Assembly: GCA_002406055.1 (NCBI GenBank)
Contig: DHMZ01000096.1
Span: 1 to 62,163, forward strand
Length of the DNA: 62,163 bases
Direction: 5' to 3'
Origin: Spirochaetales bacterium UBA4629
Lineage (GTDB): Bacteria; Spirochaetota; Spirochaetia; Sphaerochaetales; Sphaerochaetaceae
Positions 1 to 6,642 of this stretch are shown in pieces (the stretch's first letter is position 1; the number at the start of each line of letters is the position of its first letter). The notes beneath the pieces are model-generated. The model searched no databases and was not told the DNA's origin. It worked only from the letters and a program-made list of their open reading frames with translations. The position numbers were made by a program, and so were the translations under genes.

Positions 1-86
1 CAAAAATATTATTATTTAAAAAACTCGCCATTCATCTCCATCTAAATCTTAAGATTTTAGATGGAATACTCTGGCTTCAAGTTATA

Positions 87-123
87 GAAAAAGCACATTG
101 AGAAGCTACCTTTCTCTATGTGC
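87..123 (-). terminator. Rho-independent terminator of the uxuA-gntR-uxuB operon
   Basis: Read on the minus strand, GCACATAGAGAA and TTCTCAATGTGC form a 12-bp stem with one mismatch around the loop AGGTAGC. A run of T follows. It lies about 30 nt after the uxuB stop codon. A second near-perfect palindrome (arms 37-46 and 56-65) lies just beyond it. Confidence 0.75.
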
Positions 124-152
124 CCTAACGTGATTTTATATGATTAAAAGAA

Positions 153-1766
153 TTAATCTTCGATTGCCTTCTCTATAGCTTTTCTTGTGCCGCCAAAAGA
201 AGAAATCATCGTTTTAAAATATGAAAGTACTTTTTCATATAACGCAGTTTTTGTTATATCTAAGCCAAATATCTTTTCAGAAGAAAGAAGAGCGTGTATG
301 TTCTTTTCCTCTTCTTCAGTTAAAGGCTTACCAACTGTAATGCCACGAAGATTCTCTCTTAGCTCATCTTTCATAGGATCTGGAGATAATTCAAATGGTC
401 TTCCACTATCATCGATGGCGAGCAAATAACGCATAAATAAAGCAAAGACAAGAGGTACTACTCTTAACTTCTCAATCTCTTCTGGATCCTTTTCTAGATA
501 GGCTTTTATAGTTTCACCAAATCTAATTGAAAGCTTCTGAGAACTATCTGTTGCAATACGCTGAGGAGTATCTGGCATAAAAGGATTAGGGAGACGAATA
601 TTAATTACCTCATCAATGAACTTCTTAGGATTAATAATCTTTGGGTCTGTTACAACAGGTAAGCCCTCTATATAGCCCAGTCTCTTTATCATCTTCACAA
701 GATCCTCGTCCTTCATCTCTTCATTAATCTTTGTATATGACAAGATACATCCAGAGAGAGCAAGTGCTGTATGAAGAGGATTTAGACATGTTGTAACCTT
801 CATTCTCTCTGTTTTATTTACAGTTTCTCTATCTGTAAAATAGACGCCACTCTCTTCCAATTTAGGTCTTCCATTAGGGAATCTATCTTCTATTACAAGG
901 TATTGAGTCTCTTCGGCATTAACATATGGGGCAATATATGTATGCTTTGCAGTAATAATTGGGTCCATATTTTCCCAACCCTCTTTCTGTAATGTTTCAA
1001 AGACAGATGAATCTGGTCGAGGCGTAATCTTATCTATCATTGACCATGGAAAACTGACCTTTCTTTCATCTTCTAGATATGAAATAAAGCTAGCATCTAA
1101 TGACCCATTGTCGACATAGGCCTTACTAATTAGAAGAATTGCATCTCTAAGTTTTTCTCCGTTGTGAGAACAATTATCCATACTAACAAAAGCAAGAGGA
1201 GCTTTCCCATTCTGATAACGCAAATACAAAAAGTAGACAAGCTTACTTAAGAGCATCTTTCCTTCTTTTATATCCTTCTTAAAATCTTCTTCGTATCCCG
1301 GAAGCAGATTGCCACTATTATTTTTCGTTGCATAACCTTTCTCTGTTATTGTGAAGGAAACCATCTTTAAGCTTTTACTTGTAAATACCTCTTCAAGTCT
1401 TTTCCAAGAATCTCTTGCTCTATCTACAACTAAAGCTTCACAAACAGAGCCTATAACTTCTTTATCTACTGAGCCATCGGCTTTTAGAGTTATAGCAAGA
1501 GTTAAGTTGTCATACTTATCGTATATTCTATCAACAATCTCTTCATCAAAGCCTTCTGCAACCACAATACCTGTATTCATTAAACCTTTGTTTAAAAGAA
1601 TCTGGCAAAGAGCAGCAGGAAAAATTCTGAAGATATTTCCAGCTCCGAAATGAATCCATTCAGGATTTTTCTTTGTATTCTCAATAACTTCTTCTCTATT
1701 GAAAGAAAAGACTTTTGCCTTGTTCTCTTTCTTTATTAAAGCTAAATCTTTAATACTTAATTCCAT
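153..1766 (-). CDS. uxuB: Fructuronate reductase (D-mannonate oxidoreductase), UxuB-type
   Basis: Long-chain mannitol-dehydrogenase-family enzyme of 537 residues. In this family UxuB interconverts D-fructuronate and D-mannonate with NAD(H) in the cytoplasm during glucuronate breakdown. The N-terminal Rossmann domain carries GAGNIFR at 41-47. The family catalytic signature K-x5-N-x2-H is visible as K323, N329 and H332. It is the last gene of a three-gene minus-strand operon, 10 nt after the GntR regulator, with an AAGGAAG ribosome site before its ATG. The neighbouring mannonate dehydratase gene makes fructuronate reductase more likely than tagaturonate or mannitol activity. Confidence 0.88.
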   Translation of the reverse strand: MELSIKDLALIKKENKAKVFSFNREEVIENTKKNPEWIHFGAGNIFRIFPAALCQILLNKGLMNTGIVVAEGFDEEIVDRIYDKYDNLTLAITLKADGSVDKEVIGSVCEALVVDRARDSWKRLEEVFTSKSLKMVSFTITEKGYATKNNSGNLLPGYEEDFKKDIKEGKMLLSKLVYFLYLRYQNGKAPLAFVSMDNCSHNGEKLRDAILLISKAYVDNGSLDASFISYLEDERKVSFPWSMIDKITPRPDSSVFETLQKEGWENMDPIITAKHTYIAPYVNAEETQYLVIEDRFPNGRPKLEESGVYFTDRETVNKTERMKVTTCLNPLHTALALSGCILSYTKINEEMKDEDLVKMIKRLGYIEGLPVVTDPKIINPKKFIDEVINIRLPNPFMPDTPQRIATDSSQKLSIRFGETIKAYLEKDPEEIEKLRVVPLVFALFMRYLLAIDDSGRPFELSPDPMKDELRENLRGITVGKPLTEEEEKNIHALLSSEKIFGLDITKTALYEKVLSYFKTMISSFGGTRKAIEKAIED

Positions 1767-1776
1767 AACAACTTCC

Positions 1777-2448
1777 TTATATAAAATAAGAAGGAAAGAG
1801 CATTTTTAACTCTTTCATCTCTTTATTTACTTTTGCTAAATGCTTTTCATCTAACTCTACAGCTAGATCATTTTTTCCTTCTTTAATAGCATCAACGATG
1901 GCTTTATGTTCGTCTAAGACAGAAGAAACAATAGTTTTATCAGAAAAAGAGAGAATCCTTATTCTCTTATCATTACCTGTATGAGCACTAATTATCTTCC
2001 AGACATTTAAAAGTCCTGCTTCACTATAGAAGAGATGATGCAACTCATCGTCAGACGTATAAAATGAAGAAAAGTTGTCTTCTAGAATATATGCCTTTTG
2101 CATTAAGAGAATGCTCTCAAGCTTTGATACAAAAGCTTCCTTTTCTTTGTCACTTCTCTCTTTGCTAAGAGCACGCTTTAGAGCACCTAGCTCCATACAT
2201 TTACGCATGTAGCGCTCTTCTTCAATTATATCTTCATCCAAATATGAGACTCTCGTTCCCCTTTGTGGAAAGATATCAACAAGGCGATCTCTTTCCAAGC
2301 GAAGGAGAGCATCTCTAAGAGGAGAACGTGAAACCTTAAAAAGAGAACATAACTCTTCCACATTTAGTTCCTGTCCAGGATAAAGCGAAAGTGTTGTTAT
2401 CTTTTCTCTCAGGCTGTCGTAAACATCCTCCTTCTTATCTTTGCTCAT
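1777..2448 (-). CDS. GntR-family (FCD subfamily) transcriptional regulator of hexuronate use
   Basis: 223-residue cytoplasmic repressor-type protein. A winged helix occupies about residues 8-75, with a typical GntR segment RSPLRDALLRLERD. A helical FCD effector domain with a conserved D-x3-H metal or ligand position (DDELHH) follows. The start codon overlaps the uxuA stop (ATGA), so it is translationally coupled. Its place between uxuA and uxuB suggests it senses a hexuronate-pathway intermediate and controls this operon, like UxuR or ExuR. The 14-bp palindrome ahead of uxuA is a candidate operator. The ligand is not visible from sequence. Confidence 0.85.
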   Translation of the reverse strand: MSKDKKEDVYDSLREKITTLSLYPGQELNVEELCSLFKVSRSPLRDALLRLERDRLVDIFPQRGTRVSYLDEDIIEEERYMRKCMELGALKRALSKERSDKEKEAFVSKLESILLMQKAYILEDNFSSFYTSDDELHHLFYSEAGLLNVWKIISAHTGNDKRIRILSFSDKTIVSSVLDEHKAIVDAIKEGKNDLAVELDEKHLAKVNKEMKELKMLFPSYFI

Positions 2449-3521
2449 ACACCCCTCTTCTCACTCTTATCAATTGCTTCCCAAAGGCCAAGTATATACT
2501 CTGCACCAAGGGCTCTATCATATAAGCCATAGCCAGGCATACACTTTTCACCCCAAATTGTTCTTCCATGATCAGGTCTTATAGGACCATCAAAGCCAAT
2601 ATCATGAAGAGCTTTAACAGCTTCATACATATCAAAAGAACCGTCACTAGATAGATGTGCAGCTTCTTCAAATACACCAGGACTAAAATGATGAAGATTT
2701 CTTACATGAGCGAAGTGAATTCTTCCCTTACAAGAGCGAATGATATGAGGTAAATTATTCTTTAAATTTGTTCCAAGAGAACCCATGCAAAATGTTAATC
2801 CATTGTATGTTTCGTCAACGGCCTTAAATAATTTGAGAATCGATTCTTCTCCTGTGATGATTCTTGGTAACCCAAATACAGGCCAAGCCGGATCATCTGG
2901 GTGAATAGCCATCTTAATTCCATACTTTTTACAAACAGGGCCAATTGCCTTTAAGAAATAGACTAAATTATTAAAAAGCTTTTCTTTATCAACACTCTTG
3001 TATTCTTCAAAGAGTGTCTTTACTTTACTAAGTCTCTCTGGCTCCCAACCAGGCATAACAAAACCATTGCTATTTTCTGTTGTCTGATCAAAGAAAGTTT
3101 GTGGATTGATTGTATCTACAACCTTTTGGTCATAAGCAAGGACTGTTGATCCATCTGGTCTCATCTTTGCTAAATCTGTTCGAGTCCAATCAAAGACTGG
3201 CATAAAATTGTAACAAACTAAATCTATTCCCTCTTCGCCAAGGGCAGTAAGAGACGCAATATAGTTTTCAATGTGCTCATCTCTCTTTGCTGAACCTATC
3301 TTTATTGCATCAGAGACATTTACACTCTCTATACCTTCTATCTTTAATCCAGCATCTTCAACTTCTTTCTTTATAGCTTTTACTCTTTCTCTAGGCCATA
3401 CTTCTCCAGCAGGAATATCATAAAGAGTTGTAATAACACCATTAACTCCAGGAATTTGTCTAATTTGTTTAAGGGTAACAGAATCAAACTTTGATCCATA
3501 CCATCTGAGGGTCATTTTCAT
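2445..3521 (-). CDS. uxuA: Mannonate dehydratase
   Basis: TIM-barrel UxuA-family enzyme that dehydrates D-mannonate to 2-keto-3-deoxy-D-gluconate in the cytoplasm. The N-terminus (MTLRWYG..., IPAGEVW) and the HPDDPAWPVFGLPRI and H-R/N-LHHF segments are typical of the family. The open frame extends to 3536, but the ATG at 3521 is preferred. It sits 8 nt after a GGGAG ribosome site and gives the usual MKMTLRWYG start. First gene of the operon with the GntR regulator and uxuB. Confidence 0.9.
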   Translation of the reverse strand: MKMTLRWYGSKFDSVTLKQIRQIPGVNGVITTLYDIPAGEVWPRERVKAIKKEVEDAGLKIEGIESVNVSDAIKIGSAKRDEHIENYIASLTALGEEGIDLVCYNFMPVFDWTRTDLAKMRPDGSTVLAYDQKVVDTINPQTFFDQTTENSNGFVMPGWEPERLSKVKTLFEEYKSVDKEKLFNNLVYFLKAIGPVCKKYGIKMAIHPDDPAWPVFGLPRIITGEESILKLFKAVDETYNGLTFCMGSLGTNLKNNLPHIIRSCKGRIHFAHVRNLHHFSPGVFEEAAHLSSDGSFDMYEAVKALHDIGFDGPIRPDHGRTIWGEKCMPGYGLYDRALGAEYILGLWEAIDKSEKRGV

Positions 3522-3546
3522 ATTATATTCTCCCATAAAGTAACAT

Positions 3547-3560
3547 ACTAATATATTAGT
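3547..3560. promoter_or_regulatory. Perfect 14-bp palindrome upstream of uxuA, candidate GntR operator
   Basis: ACTAATATATTAGT is an exact palindrome centred about 32 nt upstream of the chosen uxuA start. Its position and symmetry suit the dimeric GntR protein encoded in the same operon. Binding is inferred only. Confidence 0.45.
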
Positions 3561-3600
3561 GTTTTACTCACAGAGATGTCAAAGATATTTTTTTACGACT

Positions 3601-3630
3601 AAAAAAATGGACCTTGCTAAAACAAAGTCC
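3601..3630 (-). terminator. Rho-independent terminator of apt
   Basis: On the minus strand GGACTTTG-TTTTAG-CAAGGTCC forms an 8-bp stem (one G-U) followed by ATTTTTTT, shortly after the apt stop codon. Confidence 0.75.
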
Positions 3631-3650
3631 AACAAACAAGGTTGTATTTA

Positions 3651-4175
3651 TCACTCACCTTCGTATTTCACAACTGAGTATACAGGATAAGGTTCAAGTG
3701 CCTCTCTTCCTTTTAAGTCAACTAACTCCATTAAGAAGACAATGGCAACAACTTCACCCCCAAGGCGCTCAACAAGCTTAGTTGCAGCTTTCATTGTGCC
3801 ACCTGTTGCGATGATATCATCAACAAGGACTACTTTATCTCCTTTCTTTATGGCTGTCTTATCTATTTCGATAGTCGCAGAACCATATTCAAGATCGTAA
3901 CTCTCTTCAATAGTTGGAACAGGAAGCTTGCCCTTCTTTCTTACAGGAAGAAATGCCTTATTCATGTTGTAAGCCATAGGCATACCAAGAATAAAGCCTC
4001 TTGATTCAATCCCTCCAATTATGTTGAAGTCAACATCCTTTACTAGGTCTTGAAGAGAATCAATAACTAACTTAAGCCCATCTTTGTCGTTAAGAGCTTT
4101 TGTCATATCTCTAAATATAATTCCCTTCTTAGGAAAATCAGGTATTGATCTTAAGTAGTCCTCTATTCTCTTCAT
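3651..4175 (-). CDS. apt: Adenine phosphoribosyltransferase
   Basis: Purine-salvage enzyme making AMP from adenine and PRPP, 174 residues, the normal length of the family. The PRPP-binding loop VVLVDDIIATGGT is at about 115-127, and the N-terminal IPDFPKKGIIFRD segment is typical of APRT. An AAGGAAA ribosome site precedes the ATG. Transcribed alone on the minus strand, divergent from the manganese riboswitch and mntP, with its own terminator. Confidence 0.93.
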   Translation of the reverse strand: MKRIEDYLRSIPDFPKKGIIFRDMTKALNDKDGLKLVIDSLQDLVKDVDFNIIGGIESRGFILGMPMAYNMNKAFLPVRKKGKLPVPTIEESYDLEYGSATIEIDKTAIKKGDKVVLVDDIIATGGTMKAATKLVERLGGEVVAIVFLMELVDLKGREALEPYPVYSVVKYEGE

Positions 4176-4285
4176 TTTATTTTCCTTTTTACTCCTTATT
4201 TATGCATTTTTCTTCAATTTAATAAAAGTAGTTTCACGTCAATAGTTGAAAAAACTAGACTATTTTTACTTATTTTGTTACTTTT

Positions 4286-4400
4286 TCTCTTCGAGGGAGT
4301 AGGAGCGCATAGCGGACTTGTCAACATACTGGAGAAATCCTGGCCTGTCATAATTCCGAGACTCATACTGAAATTGGTATGGTCTCTTACTGTATCTTTT
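4286..4400 (+). promoter_or_regulatory. yybP-ykoY manganese riboswitch controlling mntP
   Basis: The leader has the hallmarks I recall for this class: a GGGAGTAG-like loop segment at 4295-4303, a GTCAACATAC segment at 4320-4328, and a CCGAGAC-x-CATAC...GTATGGTCTC hairpin at 4356-4386. The gene directly downstream is the manganese exporter mntP, a classic yybP-ykoY target. In this class Mn2+ binding usually switches expression on. An open frame reading through this element to 4275 is rejected as the gene start. Confidence 0.8.
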
Positions 4401-4433
4401 CAGAAAAAAATAAACAGGACAAATAAGGAAAAC

Positions 4434-5021
4434 ATGGACTGGGGATTTTTAGTTTTAAACAGTATTCTGCTTGGTGTAGGACTCGCTGTAGATGCCTTTA
4501 GCGTTTCAATTGCTGATGCAATTGCAGAACCTAATATGAAGAAGAATAAAAAGGTAATGATTGCATTAACCTTTGCTATTTTTCAGATTGCAATGCCACT
4601 TATAGGGTGGATATGTGTTCACACAATATCTTCTTACTTCACATTCTTTCAACGCTTTATTCCTTATATAGCCCTCGCGCTTTTATTGTGCATTGGAATA
4701 AAGATGCTTTTAGAAGCACGAAATAACGATAAGGAAGAGATAGAAAAAGCAGAGCTTCTTTCTTTAAAAGCACTTCTTGTTCAAGCAGTCGCAACAAGCA
4801 TAGATGCGCTTTCTGTTGGCTTTGCAATTTCTGAATATAATGCTGCCGAAGCAGTATTATCTTCTCTAATTATCGGCGTTGTAACATTCTTCATCTGTCT
4901 TTTTGGTGTTTGGCTAGGAAAGAAGGCTGGAGAAAAACTTGAAAGTAGAGCAACAATCATTGGAGGAGTTGTTCTTATTCTTATTGGCTTAGAGATATTT
5001 ATAACAAATGTCTTTTTCTAA
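4434..5021 (+). CDS. mntP: Manganese efflux pump MntP
   Basis: 195-residue inner-membrane protein with two repeats of three membrane helices. The family aspartates are present in VGLAVDAFSVSIADA near the N-terminus and again in the second repeat (ATSIDALSVGFA). It exports Mn2+ and protects against manganese excess. The ATG at 4434 is preferred because it follows an AAGGAA ribosome site and leaves the riboswitch as an untranslated leader; length then matches the family (about 190). Confidence 0.9.
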   Translation: MDWGFLVLNSILLGVGLAVDAFSVSIADAIAEPNMKKNKKVMIALTFAIFQIAMPLIGWICVHTISSYFTFFQRFIPYIALALLLCIGIKMLLEARNNDKEEIEKAELLSLKALLVQAVATSIDALSVGFAISEYNAAEAVLSSLIIGVVTFFICLFGVWLGKKAGEKLESRATIIGGVVLILIGLEIFITNVFF

Positions 5022-5059
5022 GCCTCTTTACTTCATCAATAAAAAAAGTTAAAAATATA

Positions 5060-5165
5060 GTGGCAGCAGATACTAGGCAATGAATGCCTCCCAACCCCGC
5101 CAGGACAGGAATGTAGCAACGGTAAGAGGAATATTCATGTGACCAAGACTATTTGCTGCTTTTTT
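5060..5165 (+). ncRNA. ffs: Signal recognition particle RNA, small bacterial type (4.5S-like)
   Basis: About 100 nt that fold into one long hairpin: GCAGCAGATA at the 5' end pairs with TATTTGCTGC at the 3' end. The apical part has the universal SRP signature CCCCGCCAGGACAGGAATGT followed by AGCAACGG, including a GGAA tetraloop closed by ACA/TGT. The RNA forms the protein-targeting particle with Ffh. A T-rich stretch follows directly and probably ends transcription. Confidence 0.93.
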
Positions 5166-5175
5166 ATTTTTCCTG

Positions 5176-5205
5176 TTGACAAAAAAAGTGGAAAGAAAGT
5201 ATATT
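5176..5205 (+). promoter_or_regulatory. Sigma70-type promoter of cysK
   Basis: TTGACA at 5176-5181, 18 nt, then TATATT at 5200-5205, ahead of the AGGAG ribosome site and the cysK ATG. Confidence 0.7.
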
Positions 5206-5213
5206 TCTCTAAA

Positions 5214-5234
5214 TTCCTACCAAAGCAGTAGGAA
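5214..5234. promoter_or_regulatory. Inverted repeat between promoter and cysK, candidate Rrf2 operator
   Basis: TTCCTAC-N7-GTAGGAA, perfect 7-bp arms just downstream of the -10 box at the expected transcription start. The right half, TAGGAAAT, resembles the TWGGAAWT half-site I recall for the cysteine regulator CymR. The regulator would be the Rrf2 protein encoded by the next gene. Confidence 0.45.
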
Positions 5235-5247
5235 ATAGGAGAAAAAA

Positions 5248-6183
5248 ATGTCTCGTATCTACAAAAATGCAGGAGAACTTATTGGCAATACCCCACTCTA
5301 TGAGGTATCTAACATTGAAAAGCTACATGGCTTAAAAGCAAGAGTATTGGTAAAGCTTGAATACTTTAACCTTACAGGAAGCATCAAAGATAGAATCGCA
5401 AAGAGAATGATTGAAGATGCAGAAAAGGCAGGCAAGCTAAAAAAAGGTGGTGTCATTATTGAACCAACAAGTGGAAACACTGGAATTGGACTAGCATCAA
5501 TTGGCACAAGCAAGGGCTACAGAGTTATTATTGTTATGCCTGAAACAATGAGTGAAGAGAGAAGACTTCTCATGAAAGCTTACGGGGCTGAACTTGTTCT
5601 TACAGAAGGAAAGAAGGGTATGAAAGGAGCTATAGAGAAGGCAGAAAGTCTTCAAAAAGAGATTAAGGATTCTTTCATTCCTAGTCAGTTCACAAATCCT
5701 AGCAATCCTCTCGCGCATGAAGAGACAACAGGGCCTGAAATTTGGAACGATAGTGACCATAGCGTAGATATCTTTATCTCAGGTATTGGAACAGGCGGAA
5801 CTATCAGTGGTACAGGAAAATATCTAAAAGAGAAGAATCCTAACATTAAGATAATCGGAATTGAACCAGAGAAATCACCTGTTCTAACAAAAGGTGTTTC
5901 TGGACCTCATGGTATACAGGGTATTGGTGCTGGCTTTGTTCCTGCAACTCTCGATACTCATATTTATAACGAAGTAGCAACAGCAAAAGAAGAAGATGCT
6001 TATTTCTGGGCTCGTGAAATGGGAAGGAAAGAAGGTATTCTCGTTGGTATCAGCTCTGGTGCAGCTCTATGGAAGGCTGTAGAAGAAGCGAAGAAAGATG
6101 AAAACAAAGGTAAGACTATTGTTGCGATTCTTCCAGACGGCGGAGACAGATATTTATCTACTCCATTATTTAAAGAAGCATGA
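5248..6183 (+). CDS. cysK: Cysteine synthase (O-acetylserine sulfhydrylase)
   Basis: PLP enzyme of 311 residues that makes cysteine from O-acetylserine and sulfide. The Schiff-base lysine is K47 in NLTGSIKDR. The substrate loop PTSGNTGIG lies at about 73-81 and the phosphate cradle GTGGTISG follows in the second half. The C-terminal SSGAALW segment is also typical. AGGAG ribosome site. The next gene, an Rrf2 regulator, overlaps its stop codon, which suggests feedback control as in CysK-CymR systems. Confidence 0.93.
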   Translation: MSRIYKNAGELIGNTPLYEVSNIEKLHGLKARVLVKLEYFNLTGSIKDRIAKRMIEDAEKAGKLKKGGVIIEPTSGNTGIGLASIGTSKGYRVIIVMPETMSEERRLLMKAYGAELVLTEGKKGMKGAIEKAESLQKEIKDSFIPSQFTNPSNPLAHEETTGPEIWNDSDHSVDIFISGIGTGGTISGTGKYLKEKNPNIKIIGIEPEKSPVLTKGVSGPHGIQGIGAGFVPATLDTHIYNEVATAKEEDAYFWAREMGRKEGILVGISSGAALWKAVEEAKKDENKGKTIVAILPDGGDRYLSTPLFKEA

Positions 6184-6590
6184 TGATTTCAACAAAAGGG
6201 CGATATGCTCTTAGATTTTTAATTGCACTTTCTAAAAGAGGAGAGAAAGAGCTCTCCTCTCTTTCTGATATTGCAAATGAAGAAGAGATTTCTCTCAAAT
6301 ACTTAGAGAAAATTGCGAAGATTTTAGTTCAAAACAACATAATTGAAAGTGTTAGAGGTAAAGACGGGGGCTATAGGCTAAAAAAGAAAAAAGAGGATAT
6401 CCTTGTTTCAGATATCCTTTCTTTGACAGAAGAAAGCCTAGCTCCCGTGCAATGTCTTTGTTCTGAAAAGAATAGTTGCACAAGGCAAGCTAATTGCCCA
6501 ACATTGCCAATGTGGACAGAACTCTATAAAAGAAATATGGAGTACTTCTCTTCGATTACTGTTGCTTCCCTTCTTAATAGAGAACTTTGA
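6180..6590 (+). CDS. Rrf2-family transcriptional regulator
   Basis: 136-residue winged-helix protein. The N-terminus MISTKGRYALRFLIAL and the segment EEISLKYLEKI are typical of the family. The C-terminal part has four cysteines (CLCSEKNSC...C), so a metal or Fe-S site like that of IscR is possible, but spacing differs from the classic IscR set. Its ATG overlaps the cysK stop (ATGA). Context favours a CymR-like regulator of cysteine metabolism; an IscR-like iron-sulfur role is the alternative. Confidence 0.85.
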   Translation: MMISTKGRYALRFLIALSKRGEKELSSLSDIANEEEISLKYLEKIAKILVQNNIIESVRGKDGGYRLKKKKEDILVSDILSLTEESLAPVQCLCSEKNSCTRQANCPTLPMWTELYKRNMEYFSSITVASLLNREL

Positions 6591-6630
6591 TTTTTCTTTT
6601 TAGGAGATAGCCTAGCAAATTCTTTAATGT

Positions 6631-6636
6631 TATTAT
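6631..6636 (+). promoter_or_regulatory. -10 element of dnaX, implying a leaderless transcript
   Basis: TATTAT ends 6 nt before the dnaX ATG. No Shine-Dalgarno lies in those 6 nt; the nearest GGAG is about 38 nt upstream. The -35 region is weak. Confidence 0.5.
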
Positions 6637-6642
6637 TAAACC

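Noticed and set aside
187..429. Small plus-strand frame opposite uxuB
   Set aside because: Antisense shadow of a conserved gene, with no ribosome site or recognisable protein.
4275..4433. A 53-codon N-terminal extension of MntP
   Set aside because: The stretch is the riboswitch leader, adds no family-like sequence, and a good ribosome site precedes ATG 4434.
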